In this document: positions 48,548 through 62,849 of the stretch, piece after piece
How positions within the stretch are numbered: the stretch's first letter is position 1
Layout: every line of letters begins with the position of its first letter
NCBI RefSeq assembly: GCF_017876155.1
Contig: NZ_JAGINP010000011.1
Span: forward strand, 62,001 to 126,000
Origin: Azospirillum rugosum
GTDB taxonomy: Bacteria; Pseudomonadota; Alphaproteobacteria; Azospirillales; Azospirillaceae
Direction: 5' to 3'
Length of the DNA: 64,000 nucleotides
Made by a program: the position numbers and the translations under genes
The notes under the pieces: model-generated
The model's input: the letters and a program-made list of their open reading frames with translations, nothing else
Database searches by the model: none
Told to the model about the DNA's origin: nothing

Positions 48548-50743
48548 TCAGTACCGATCCCGCTCCGCGCGAACGGCGTCCGCCAGGCGTCGCAGTCCCT
48601 CGTGGCCGGGCATCGCCTCGACCGGGACGGACAGCCGGCGGCGCCAGTTCGGGTGCTGGTCGACGGTGCCAGGCAGGTTCGGCTGCTCCGCTTCGCCCAG
48701 CGCGTCTTCGACCTGGACCATGGCGATTCGGCCGGGCGAGCGCGCGAGGTAGCGGTGCACCGCCTCCATCAGCTCCGCCGAGAAGGGCTGGGAGCCCTCG
48801 TCGGTCGGGTAGCTGGCCGGCTTCAGCCCCTCCGCCGACAGCGCCTGGAGCATCCGCCAGCGGTCCACGCCGCGGTCCCAGCTGTCCTTGTCGCGGGCAC
48901 CATTGTCCGGGTAGAGGTCCAGCCGCTGGCGCCACTCCAGATCCCGGTTCGTCCAGAAGCCCTTGAAGGTGGCGAGGTCGTGGGTGGTCACCGTGACCAT
49001 GGCGTCGGCCGGATACTCCCCGGGCCGCTTGAAGCCGCCGTCCGCGCTGCGCTCGAAATACAGCACGCGGTAGCTCAGGATGCCGGCGCGCTCCATGGCC
49101 GGGCGGAACCCCTCCGGCACGGTGCCCAGGTCCTCGCCGATGACGATGCAGCGGTTGCGCCGGCTTTCCAGCGCGATGATGCGCAGCAGGTCCTGCATCG
49201 GGTACTCGACATAGGCGCCGTCGCTGCCGTCCGCCGGGATCCAGAACAGGTGCTGCAACGCCATGACATGGTCGATGCGCAGGGCGCCGGCGTGCCGCAT
49301 GTTGGCGCGCAGCATGGCGACGAAGTTGGCGTAGGCCGTCTCGCGCAGGCCCACCGGCGACAGCGGGGCGAGGCCCCAGTTCTGGCCCTTCAGGTTGAAC
49401 TGGTCGGGCGGCGCGCCGACGTTGGCGCCCTGCACCAGGATTCCCGAATCGGCCCAGGCCGCCGCCCCGCCGGGGTGCGCCGCCACCGCCAGGTCGCGGT
49501 AGAAGCCGATGGCGAGCCCAGCCTTCCGGCCGCGGTCCGCCGCCTCACCCAGCTGGCGGTCGGCCTCCCATTGCAGGTATTCGAAGAAGTCCAAGCGATC
49601 GGCCCGCTCTGTGGCGAAGGCCTGGACCTCCGGGCTGTTCGGGTCGTGGAAGGCCGGCGGCCAGCTGCGCCACATCCACAGGTTCGGGTCCTGCCGGTAA
49701 AAATGCTCGTGCAGCGCCTCGAAGGTCGCGTGGCGGCGCAGCGGCTCGCCCATCTCCCGCCGGAAGGTCTCGAAGGCCAAGCGGCGCGGGTGGCGCTCCG
49801 GCAGCGCGCGGAAGGTGGCGTGCAGCGCCTCCAGCACCGGCATCTTCAGCGCCGACACGGCGGGGTAGTCCACAAGCTCCGCCGAGCGGACGGCGGCGAG
49901 GCGGGCGCGGAAGTCCTCCGCCGCGATCCGCGTCCGCGCGTCCGGCGTGGCGTCCAGCTCCGGCACGCGCTCCACGTCGATGTAGAGGATGTTCAGGAAG
50001 CTGCGGCTGGATGGCGAATAGGGGCCGATGTGGTTTGGGTCCGCCGGGAACAGCGCGTGCAGCGGGTTCAGCCCGACAAGCCCGGCGCCCAGCCCCCCCG
50101 CGGCCTCGGCGAAGCGGCCCAGGTCGTCGAAGTCGCCGATGCCCCAGTCGTCGCCGCTCTTCAGCGCATACAGTTGCAGCCCGATGCCCCAGGTGCGCCC
50201 ACTGGGGACCACCTCCTCCACCGTCAGGCAGCGCTCCGGCGCCACGATCAGCGTCGTGCTGCCCTCCAGCGAGCCCCCCACCCCCTTGGGCCGGATCTCC
50301 ACCGACAGCCGGTGGTAGCCGAGCGGCAGCCGCGACGGCAGCCGCGTGGACACGGTGCGCCGCTCGAAGGCCACGCCGTCGATCACCGCGCGGTCGGCCA
50401 CCGGCAGGTTGCCGACGGTCAGCGCGGCGCGGTGGCTGACGCCGGTCTCCTCCGTCAGGGTCCAGAACAGGTCGGCGTCGTCCAGCCCGGCCGGCAGGGC
50501 GAAAGTCAGCGCCAGCGGCGCCTGCTCATCCAGCACGATCACCGGCGGCAGCATGCGCCGCCACGCCCGCTGGTCCACCGCGCGCAGGCTGGCCTCCACC
50601 TCCTCGTCGGACCCGGCGGGCAGGCCCATGGCGGCGATCAAGGCCCGCTTGGTCGCGTCGGACGTCTCCCGCCGGTTGCCCCAGATGTCGTGGTAGAAGG
50701 GCTCGATGCCGACCAGGTCGGCAAGCCGGTCGAGAGCGCTCAT
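48548..50743 (-). CDS. malQ: 4-alpha-glucanotransferase (amylomaltase)
   Basis: A 731-residue GH77 enzyme. The N-terminal 140 residues form the extra domain of the long (E. coli-like) MalQ type. The catalytic barrel shows SPSSRSFLNILYID, the nucleophile Asp in LRIDHVMAL, the acid/base Glu in VIGEDLGTVP and the third acid in VTTHDLATFKG. It moves glucan segments between maltodextrins. It is the last gene of the minus-strand glucan cluster; the RR gene lies about 350 bp upstream with a repeat between. Confidence 0.95.
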   Translation of the reverse strand: MSALDRLADLVGIEPFYHDIWGNRRETSDATKRALIAAMGLPAGSDEEVEASLRAVDQRAWRRMLPPVIVLDEQAPLALTFALPAGLDDADLFWTLTEETGVSHRAALTVGNLPVADRAVIDGVAFERRTVSTRLPSRLPLGYHRLSVEIRPKGVGGSLEGSTTLIVAPERCLTVEEVVPSGRTWGIGLQLYALKSGDDWGIGDFDDLGRFAEAAGGLGAGLVGLNPLHALFPADPNHIGPYSPSSRSFLNILYIDVERVPELDATPDARTRIAAEDFRARLAAVRSAELVDYPAVSALKMPVLEALHATFRALPERHPRRLAFETFRREMGEPLRRHATFEALHEHFYRQDPNLWMWRSWPPAFHDPNSPEVQAFATERADRLDFFEYLQWEADRQLGEAADRGRKAGLAIGFYRDLAVAAHPGGAAAWADSGILVQGANVGAPPDQFNLKGQNWGLAPLSPVGLRETAYANFVAMLRANMRHAGALRIDHVMALQHLFWIPADGSDGAYVEYPMQDLLRIIALESRRNRCIVIGEDLGTVPEGFRPAMERAGILSYRVLYFERSADGGFKRPGEYPADAMVTVTTHDLATFKGFWTNRDLEWRQRLDLYPDNGARDKDSWDRGVDRWRMLQALSAEGLKPASYPTDEGSQPFSAELMEAVHRYLARSPGRIAMVQVEDALGEAEQPNLPGTVDQHPNWRRRLSVPVEAMPGHEGLRRLADAVRAERDRY

Positions 50744-50945
50744 TCAGGATCCCCGCGGGTTGAAACGAGTGGCGACGGACGACGGAACGCCCGCTGCGAA
50801 GATCGCGTGTCGGCCCTTCCCCGTCCAGCCCCGAACATTCGTATTTTCGCATCCGCCGCAAGGGCGCCGCGCGGAACGCCGGGGCACGGTGACAACACGC
50901 CGCAACCCGGGATGATCCGGAATGCCGGCGAGGCGCCGACGTAAG

Positions 50946-51087
50946 CCCCCTCTCCCTGCCCCGCAGGGAGAGGGAGGGGCCCACGAAGTGGGAGGGTGAG
51001 GGCTTGGTTTCTCGGGAAAACCTTGCCCTCACCCTCCCGTGCCATTGGCACGGGCCCCTCCCTCTCCCAGCTGGGCTGGGAGAGGGT
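50946..51087. repeat. CCCTCTCCC-family intergenic repeat
   Basis: CCCCTCTCCCTGCCCCGCAG with AGGGTGAGGGC at the left is mirrored by GCCCTCACCCTCCC and CCCTCTCCCAGCTGGGCTGG at the right. Third copy of the family in the window. It separates malQ from the response-regulator gene. Confidence 0.75.
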
Positions 51088-51091
51088 CCGG

Positions 51092-52135
51092 CTACTCCGC
51101 CGCCGCTTCCTTCGGCGCCTCTCCCGACCCCTGCCCCGCCGGCCCAGCCACTGCCGCCCTTGCCGCTTCCGCCTTCGCTTGGGCCATCTGTTCCAGCCGC
51201 GCGCGGTAGGCGGCGACGGCGGAGGCCACCTCGGCCACCATGGAGTCGAGCGGGCGGCTGCGGTCCACGCCCTGCATCAGCTCGCGGGCGAGGCTGCGGG
51301 CGCGCTCCAGCTCCTCCGACGCGACGGCGCCCGATTCGGCCTGGGCGCGCAGCCGTTCGGCCAGCAGCTTCAGCGACTTGGCCGCGGACTCGGCGGGCGC
51401 GGGCTCGTGGCTGTCGTCCAGGCGGCGCAGCAGGTCGTCGAGGAAGCCGGGCACGCGGGCCAGATGCTCGATCGCCATTTTTTCCGGCGGGCAGGCGGAC
51501 AGGCCGGGCACGGCGAACTCGATCAGGAAGGACACCTGCACGCTGGCGCGCATCAGCTTCTGCTCGTTGACGAAGCCGTTGGCCTCGGCCATCAGCTGGC
51601 GGGCGTTCAGGTGCGCCCAGCGGTTCGTCGCCTTCAGCCGCAGCGTGTTGGGCGCGTCGAGCAGCGGCACCTGCGCGCCGTCGCGGGGCGACTTGCGGCG
51701 GTCGGGGCCGGTGTAGTCGGCGGTCACCACGAACTTCTTGCGGTTCTCGATCAGCGTCGCCAGCCGGTCCTGCACCTGCTTGGGCGACACCGGCTTGACC
51801 AGCAGGTCGTCGGCGCCCGCGTTGGTGACGCGCGTCAGCAGCAGCGGGGTCGGCTGCCAGGTGGTGGCGACGATGCAGGCGTAGGGGTTGCGGGTGTCCG
51901 GCTCGTTGCGCAGGCTGCGGACCAGCCGCAGGGCGTCGGCCTCCTCCCCGTCGGCGTCGAGCAGGATCAGGTCCGGAGTCGCCTCGGCCAGCGCCCGCGC
52001 CGCGTCGCGGGCGGAGCTGTAGGTTTCCGCCCGCTTCAGCCCCAGGCGCGACAGCACCTCGCGCAGGACGCGCATGGTGTTGTGCTGGGTGTCGATGATC
52101 GCGGCGTCGACCAGGGAGAAGTCGTAGTCGGGCAT
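51092..52135 (-). CDS. Response-regulator receiver protein with helical C-terminus
   Basis: A 347-residue protein. Residues 7-130 form a CheY-like receiver with D15, phospho-acceptor D60 (LILLDADGEE) and K114 (LLVKPVS). The C-terminal 200 residues are helical and have no DNA-binding, enzymatic or membrane signature (KLMRASVQVSFLIEF, AERLRAQAESGAVAS), ending in an Ala-rich tail. It sits between glgX and malQ. No histidine kinase is adjacent. A role in regulating glucan metabolism is only suggested by position. Confidence 0.82.
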   Translation of the reverse strand: MPDYDFSLVDAAIIDTQHNTMRVLREVLSRLGLKRAETYSSARDAARALAEATPDLILLDADGEEADALRLVRSLRNEPDTRNPYACIVATTWQPTPLLLTRVTNAGADDLLVKPVSPKQVQDRLATLIENRKKFVVTADYTGPDRRKSPRDGAQVPLLDAPNTLRLKATNRWAHLNARQLMAEANGFVNEQKLMRASVQVSFLIEFAVPGLSACPPEKMAIEHLARVPGFLDDLLRRLDDSHEPAPAESAAKSLKLLAERLRAQAESGAVASEELERARSLARELMQGVDRSRPLDSMVAEVASAVAAYRARLEQMAQAKAEAARAAVAGPAGQGSGEAPKEAAAE

Positions 52136-52208
52136 GGACGGATCCGGAGGGACAGGCGCACCGGGCCCGACCCTAGCACAAGCCGGAAGCGCTGCCGATT
52201 GACCAGTG

Positions 52209-54365
52209 TCAACGTCCGCGCGATTCCACCTGGACGAAGACCAGGGCCGTCCGCCCGTCCACCGGGACGGACCGCCCGGCCAGCTGCATGCGCTCGTCCC
52301 CCGCCCCGTCCGGCACCCGGGTGTCGAGCACGCAGCGCCAGCCGCGGGCGTCCGGCACCTCGGGCAGGGTGACGGTGACGGTTTCGGTGTGGGCATTCAG
52401 CACGATCAGCAGGACGCCGTCGTCCTGCGGCGCGCCGTCCTCCCCGGTGTAGGTGCCGGCGTGGCCGTTCAGCAGCAGCACGATGCAGCGCGCGTGGGTG
52501 TTGCGCCAATGCTCGGCCGCCTTCTCCACGCCGTGCGGGGTGTACCAGACGATGTCCTTCAGCCCGTCGGCCGAGGTCTTCCGCCCGTGCAGGAACACCG
52601 GCCGGCGCAGCACCGCGTGCGCCTTGCGCAGCGCGATCAGCCGCTTGACGAAGGCGAGCATGGAATCGCCCGTGCTCCCAGTCCGCCGCGACCAGTCCAG
52701 CCAGGAGATCTCGTTGTCCTGGCAATAGGCGTTGTTGTTGCCCTTCTGGGTGTGGCCGATCTCGTCGCCGGCCAGCATCATCGGCGTGCCCTGCGACAGG
52801 AACAGCGTCGCCAGCAGGTTGCGCCGCTGCCGCGCCCGCTCCGCCCGGATGGCCGGGTCGTCGGTCTCGCCCTCCACCCCGTGGTTCCAGGAATGGTTGG
52901 CGGAATGGCCGTCGCGGTTGTCTTCGCCGTTGGCCCAGTTGTGCTTGTCGTTGTAGGCGACGACGTCGTACAGCGTGAAGCCGTCATGCGCCGTGACGAA
53001 GTTCACCGACGCCCAGGGCCGCCGCCCGCGCTTCTCGAACAGGTCGGACGAGCCGGCGACACGCCCGGCCAGCTCCGGCAGCATGCCCTCGTCGCCGCGC
53101 CAGTAGCGGCGCACCGTGTCGCGGTAGCGGTCGTTCCACTCCGCCCAGCCCGGCGGGAAGTTGCCGACCTGGTAGCCGCCGGGGCCGACGTCCCAGGGCT
53201 CCGCGATCATCTTCACGTCGGCCAGCACCGGGTCCTGCCGCACGGCGTCCAGGAAGCCCGAGCCGGGGTCGAACCCGTAGGGCTCCCGCGCCAGCACGGT
53301 GGCGAGGTCGAAGCGGAAGCCGTCGACATGCATCTCGGTCACCCAATAGCGCAAGGAATCCATGACCATCTGGAGGACGCGCGGGTGGCTGAGGTTGAGC
53401 GTGTTCCCGGTGCCGGTGTCGTTGATGTAGAAGCGCGGGTTGTCGGGCAGCAGCCGGTAGTAGCTGAGATTGTCGATGCCCTTGAAGGACAGCGTCGGGC
53501 CCAGGTGGTTGCCCTCGCCGGTGTGGTTGTAGACCACGTCCAGGATCACCTCGATCCCCGCCTCGTGCAGGCGGGCGACCATGGTCTTGAACTCCGACAA
53601 AACGCCGGTGGTCATGTAGCGCGGCTCGGGCGCGAAGAAGCCGACGGTGTTGTAGCCCCAGTAGTTGCGCAAGCCCTTCGACACCAGATGCCGCTCGTCC
53701 GCGAAGGCCTGGACCGGCAGGAACTCCACCGAAGTGATGCCCAGCGCCTTCAGGTAATCGATGACAGCGTGGGTGGACATGCCGGCGAAGGTGCCGCGCA
53801 GCGGGGTCGGCACCTCCGGGTGGCGCATGGTGAAGCCGCCGACGTGGGTTTCGTACAGGATGGTGTCGGACCAGGGCACCAGCGGGTGGCGGTCGTGCCC
53901 CCAGGTGAAGGCGCGGTCGACCACGCGCCCCTTCGGCATGGCGCGGGCGTTGTCGCGCCGGTCGAAGGACAGATCCTCGCGCGTCGAGCCGACGCGGTAG
54001 CCGTAATGGGCGTCCGACCACTTGAACGGCCCGAACAGCGCCTTGGCGTAGGGGTCGAGCAGCAGCTTGTTCGGGTTGAACCGGTGCCCCGCCGCCGGGT
54101 CGTAGGGCCCATAGACCCGGTAGCCGTACAGCAGCCCCGGCCGCGCGTCCGGCAGATAGCCGTGCCAGACCTCGTCCGTGTATTCCGGCAGGACGACCCG
54201 CTCGACCTCGCGCTGTCCGGTCTGGTCGAACAGGCACAGTTCCACCTTCTCCGCGTGGGCGGAGAACAGGGCGAAGTTGACGCCGAACCCGTCCCAGTTC
54301 GCCCCCAGCGGATAGGGCTTCCCGGGCCAGACGGCCGTGCGCGTGGCGGTGGTGGCGATGGACAT
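52209..54365 (-). CDS. glgX: Glycogen debranching enzyme GlgX
   Basis: A 718-residue GH13 isoamylase-type enzyme. An N-terminal CBM48 domain (15-110) is followed by the barrel with nucleophile D353 (VDGFRFDLATVL), acid/base E389 (KMIAEPWDVG) and the third Asp in FVTAHDGFTLYD. It removes short branches from phosphorylase-limit glycogen. It lies 28 bp downstream of the HEPN gene. Confidence 0.96.
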   Translation of the reverse strand: MSIATTATRTAVWPGKPYPLGANWDGFGVNFALFSAHAEKVELCLFDQTGQREVERVVLPEYTDEVWHGYLPDARPGLLYGYRVYGPYDPAAGHRFNPNKLLLDPYAKALFGPFKWSDAHYGYRVGSTREDLSFDRRDNARAMPKGRVVDRAFTWGHDRHPLVPWSDTILYETHVGGFTMRHPEVPTPLRGTFAGMSTHAVIDYLKALGITSVEFLPVQAFADERHLVSKGLRNYWGYNTVGFFAPEPRYMTTGVLSEFKTMVARLHEAGIEVILDVVYNHTGEGNHLGPTLSFKGIDNLSYYRLLPDNPRFYINDTGTGNTLNLSHPRVLQMVMDSLRYWVTEMHVDGFRFDLATVLAREPYGFDPGSGFLDAVRQDPVLADVKMIAEPWDVGPGGYQVGNFPPGWAEWNDRYRDTVRRYWRGDEGMLPELAGRVAGSSDLFEKRGRRPWASVNFVTAHDGFTLYDVVAYNDKHNWANGEDNRDGHSANHSWNHGVEGETDDPAIRAERARQRRNLLATLFLSQGTPMMLAGDEIGHTQKGNNNAYCQDNEISWLDWSRRTGSTGDSMLAFVKRLIALRKAHAVLRRPVFLHGRKTSADGLKDIVWYTPHGVEKAAEHWRNTHARCIVLLLNGHAGTYTGEDGAPQDDGVLLIVLNAHTETVTVTLPEVPDARGWRCVLDTRVPDGAGDERMQLAGRSVPVDGRTALVFVQVESRGR

Positions 54366-54393
54366 CAGGCGGCGGCCCCGTATTTCAGGACCG

Positions 54394-54750
54394 TCATGGC
54401 CCGTCTCCCTCGATCAGCGTCAGTTCCAGTGCGACGACGGCCCGCAAAGGTGCGAGTTCGTGTTGAATGGTGTGCCACGTCAGAGCGTCGTCCACAGTGT
54501 CGTAATCATGCCGATAAATGTTTCCAGCGCCTGCGACGGCTCGCCAGTCGATATGGGCATGGCGCGCCTTGACGACGTCGGGAACGCGGCGGGAGGCTTC
54601 CGAAATGATTTCGAGTGCGCGAAGCACCGCGTAGCTGGTCTTCTGATCCGCCAGGAACTCGTCAAAGCTCATTCCTGCAATGAAGCCCACAATGGCATCA
54701 ATGTTCTGCAGAATGTCTTCCAGCCGCCGGCGCGGCGATCTAGAAGGCAT
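54394..54750 (-). CDS. HepT-like HEPN protein (DUF86)
   Basis: A 118-residue HEPN protein of the HepT/DUF86 type (RLEDILQNIDAIVGFIAG at the start; GNIYRHDYDTVDD at the active region). The usual R-x4-H-x-Y site reads G-x4-H-x-Y here (GNIYRHDY), so the catalytic Arg is missing, although an Arg sits next to the His. In MntA/HepT pairs the Tyr of this motif is AMPylated. The gene overlaps the upstream MNT gene by 11 bp. It may be a weakened or inactive toxin. Confidence 0.82.
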   Translation of the reverse strand: MPSRSPRRRLEDILQNIDAIVGFIAGMSFDEFLADQKTSYAVLRALEIISEASRRVPDVVKARHAHIDWRAVAGAGNIYRHDYDTVDDALTWHTIQHELAPLRAVVALELTLIEGDGP

Positions 54751-55063
54751 TCACCGCCTCCCCAACCACAGTTGCGCGCAAGACAGGCTTCAGGTTTTTC
54801 CGCAACACGACGTCGGTCCGCCGGTCAAAGAGATCACGGATGTCGAGCGTGACGCGCGTGTACTCGAACAACCCCATGGGATGTTGAGGATCGAGGTCAA
54901 TCAGGATGTCGATGTCGCTATCGTCCCGCGCCTCGCCTCGTGCGACCGAACCGAACACCGCAGCATGAAGGACACCGCGACGGCGCAAGGCATCGCGATG
55001 GGTGCGCAGGACGCGCACCACCTCGTCCACAGAAGGGGGTTGGGTCCGTTTCTCCATCATCAT
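54740..55063 (-). CDS. MntA-like nucleotidyltransferase (antitoxin)
   Basis: A 107-residue MNT protein with the catalytic motif FGSVARGEARDDSDIDILI intact. The start is one of three consecutive ATGs (55063, 55060, 55057); the first is used. It and the HEPN gene lie between glgB and glgX on the same strand. It should silence its HEPN partner by adding AMP, by analogy with MntA/HepT. Confidence 0.84.
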   Translation of the reverse strand: MMMEKRTQPPSVDEVVRVLRTHRDALRRRGVLHAAVFGSVARGEARDDSDIDILIDLDPQHPMGLFEYTRVTLDIRDLFDRRTDVVLRKNLKPVLRATVVGEAVNAF

Positions 55064-55128
55064 CCACCCGGACGTCCAATCATCCGGGATCCAGTGAGCC
55101 GAAATCCGTTCCAATAAAGGGGCAGCGC

Positions 55129-55151
55129 GCGCCGCCCGTCAAGGGCGGCGC
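55129..55151 (-). terminator. Hairpin after glgB
   Basis: A perfect 9-bp stem GCGCCGCCC with GGGCGGCGC and a 5-nt loop, 17 bp past the glgB stop. No T run, so termination would be partial; it may separate glgB expression from the HEPN/MNT and glgX genes. Confidence 0.55.
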
Positions 55152-55167
55152 GGACGGATGCGACGCC

Positions 55168-57417
<2,250 letters not shown>

Positions 57418-57526
57418 CGGTTGCCCTTCTTCCCCTGCCTTCGTTCTTGGGGTGTGAACATAACGCCACGCCGTTTGTCACACCATGAGCGGTATGTCCT
57501 AGGTCACGCGCCTGAACCTTTCAGTT

Positions 57527-57613
57527 CGTAGGTTGGGTGGAGGCGCAGCCGCAACCCAACACACCCCACGATGCCAGGGATGTTGGGTTGCGCTGCGCTC
57601 CACCCAACCTACG
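57527..57613. repeat. GTAGGTTGGGTG palindromic repeat, copy 2
   Basis: CGTAGGTTGGGTGG is mirrored by CCACCCAACCTACG; the inner arms read CAACCCAACA and TGTTGGGTTG. It lies between glgB and treS. Confidence 0.85.
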
Positions 57614-57624
57614 CTCCGGTGGCC

Positions 57625-60948
<3,324 letters not shown>

Positions 60949-61092
60949 GCCGCTGCCGCCACTCCGGAATGGGAACCGGGAAAGGGGGAAACGCCCCCGT
61001 GCACCGACATAAACCCTTCAGGCCAAGGACCGTTCCGCGGCGAAGGCGATGTGCGTTGTTAAACCTCCGATTGGCGCGCCCGGCGGGGCTTC

Positions 61093-61521
61093 CTAGCCCT
61101 TCGCCTTCCGGCCCGGCCTGGGCAGGGTGCGGTAGGCGTTCTGGTCCTCTTCGATGAAGTGGGCGATCAGCCGGTGCTCGACCCAGTTCGACAGCTCGTT
61201 GGGCGTGCAGAAGACGACACCGAATTCGCCCTCCTGCCGCAGGTCGGCCAGTTCCGCCGCGATGGTCCGGTGCACGGCGCGGTGCTGTTCGGCCGATTTG
61301 CTCTTCGCCGATCCCCAGAAGCGCTCCTCCGCCTGGAAATGCTCCTGCGTGTATTTGACGAGCGCCGCGTAGGCGTTCTGGATGATGCGGTAGCCCTGCC
61401 CCGCGTTCACCGCGACGTGCAGGAGGTCCGACAACTCCAGAAGCGTGCGGTGCTGGGAATCGATGAACTCGTTCCCGACCGTGTATTCATCCTTCCACGG
61501 GAATCGAGTGGGCGTGTGCAT
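61093..61521 (-). CDS. Bacteriohemerythrin
   Basis: A 142-residue single-domain hemerythrin. Di-iron ligands are visible: H24 (FIDSQHRTLL), the HFQAEE pair (His and Glu), HRAVH, and the C-terminal H and D in EHRLIAHFIEEDQ. It binds oxygen or senses it and may protect oxygen-sensitive enzymes. It is transcribed alone. Confidence 0.92.
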   Translation of the reverse strand: MHTPTRFPWKDEYTVGNEFIDSQHRTLLELSDLLHVAVNAGQGYRIIQNAYAALVKYTQEHFQAEERFWGSAKSKSAEQHRAVHRTIAAELADLRQEGEFGVVFCTPNELSNWVEHRLIAHFIEEDQNAYRTLPRPGRKAKG

Positions 61522-61680
61522 GCTGGCCTTGCTGTCGGGTGGGCTGACGGGCTGACCACGAATGGGTCCCGGACGTTAGCACCCGCCAACCGTGAGACGG
61601 CATGGACAATTTGCCGCAAACACCGACAAAAGCCGGCAACTTCCGCGACTTTCGACACGTCCATTCCGGGAAGCCGCCGC

Positions 61681-61983
61681 TCACCCCGGCCCAACCCGCG
61701 CCCGCCGCACGGCGCGGACCTTCGGCCCGTACTGCCCCCGGCGCTGGGCGGCCAGCGTCAGCGCCTCGTGCGCGATCATGCGACGGAAGTCGCGGTCCAC
61801 GCGGGCGAACATGCCGAAGGCCGTCTTCACCGCGTCGGGGGTCGGGTTGGCGGTCGCTTCCCGCAAGGCGTTGCGCAGCATGCGCAGTTCCAGCACGCCC
61901 TTGACGCAGATGCGCTCCACCGCTTCCGCGAGTATTCCGATCGAGCACAGCGACGCCTCGTCGTCGAGCCGAACCTGCACCAT
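61681..61983 (-). CDS. Small protein of unknown function
   Basis: A 100-residue basic protein, predicted helical (VERICVKGVLELRMLRNALR, FRRMIAHEALTLAAQRRG). ATG 61983 has only a weak site (CAGG). Frame composition fits coding. No signal peptide or membrane segment. Family not recognised. Confidence 0.55.
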   Translation of the reverse strand: MVQVRLDDEASLCSIGILAEAVERICVKGVLELRMLRNALREATANPTPDAVKTAFGMFARVDRDFRRMIAHEALTLAAQRRGQYGPKVRAVRRARVGPG

Positions 61984-62309
61984 GCACCTGAGCGACTGAG
62001 CAAAAGGATAGGTCGACTCTTTTAACGTCGATTTGAGACAAATCGCATGTTTTTGCGCAACGCCTCCGCTTTTTCAAAACAGGGTTGCACGGGTGCATCA
62101 CCGCCACCACTCAGCACCGTAGGTTGGGTGGAGCGCAGCGCAACCCAACAGCGTCGCCGTGCGCACCGTGTTGGGTTCCGCTGCGCGCCACCCAACCTAC
62201 GGCCCTTGCCCCACCCCGCCGCATTAGGCTATAATTCCCACATCAACGGCCCATCTGCGCCTATGGCCCGCGCCAATGAAACATCATCGAAAAAACGTCG
62301 CACGATGTT
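61984..62309. other. Intergenic region holding repeat copy 3
   Basis: About 325 bp between two minus-strand genes. It contains the GTAGGTTGGGTG repeat and an 11-bp inverted repeat at its right end. TTGCCC (62206-62211) and TATAAT (62230-62235), 18 bp apart, are a plus-strand promoter candidate with no plus-strand gene downstream. Confidence 0.5.
62117..62202. repeat. GTAGGTTGGGTG palindromic repeat, copy 3
   Basis: CCGTAGGTTGGGTGG is mirrored by CCACCCAACCTACGG, with inner CAACCCAACA and TGTTGGGTT arms, the most symmetrical of the three copies. Confidence 0.85.
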
Positions 62310-62314
62310 TCATT
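62275..62314. promoter_or_regulatory. 11-bp inverted repeat over the GNAT stop codon
   Basis: AATGAAACATC and GATGTTTCATT are exact complements across an 18-nt loop. The right arm overlaps the stop of the GNAT gene, so on that transcript it is a 3'-end hairpin whose loop has a U run. Confidence 0.55.
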
Positions 62315-62849
62315 CGTCGGGATCCAGGCCCTTCGCCATCAGGATCAGGTCGAGGGCCTGCTCGACCGGCTCGCCGTCCGGGGTCGTGAAGCGGACGGTT
62401 TCCCGGAACGGGCGTTCGGCCCGCCAGCCGCGCCGCTCGTAGAAGAGGCGGGCCGCGTCGTTGCCGCGCTCGACGCCCAGCTCGGCGCGCCGGTAGCCGC
62501 GCTCGCGCAGCAGGCGTTCGGCGGCGGCCATCAGGTGACCGCCGATGCCGGTGCCGTGCAGCGGGTGGAAGCTGCGCACCGCCCACAGGACGGCGGTCCG
62601 CTCCGCGCGCTTGGTGGCGAGGTCGACCCAGACCTGCCCGACCGGGAAGCCGCCGGACACCCCCAGCAGCATCAGCCCGTCGCCCCGCTGCTGGGCCGCG
62701 AAGGCCTCCTGGATCACGGCGCGGTGCGGGCTGTAGAGGCCCATCCATTCGAGCGCGGGCAGGTCCGCCCCGGTGCAGAGGCGGATGGTCATGGGAACGC
62801 TCAAGGTCACCCGGCCAAACACCGGGCCGATTTCCGCGGGCTCATCCAT
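62310..62849 (-). CDS. GNAT-family N-acetyltransferase
   Basis: A 179-residue GNAT enzyme. The acetyl-CoA site HGTGIGGHLMAAAERLLRERG matches motif A (Q/R-x-x-G-x-G/A), followed by VERGNDAARLFYERRGW. The ATG at 62849 overlaps the stop of the upstream gene by 8 bp; a start at 62792 (MTIRLCTGAD) is possible and nearer to a standard GNAT N-terminus. Substrate unknown. Confidence 0.88.
   Translation of the reverse strand: MDEPAEIGPVFGRVTLSVPMTIRLCTGADLPALEWMGLYSPHRAVIQEAFAAQQRGDGLMLLGVSGGFPVGQVWVDLATKRAERTAVLWAVRSFHPLHGTGIGGHLMAAAERLLRERGYRRAELGVERGNDAARLFYERRGWRAERPFRETVRFTTPDGEPVEQALDLILMAKGLDPDE

Noticed and set aside
48530-48550. Possible Irr box upstream of bfr (TTAGAACTTTC)
   Set aside because: Only one half matches the TTTAGAA-N3-TTCTAAA pattern.
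62047-62442. Plus-strand frame running into the GNAT gene
   Set aside because: It covers the repeat element and then runs antisense to the GNAT gene; basic low-complexity product, no start site.
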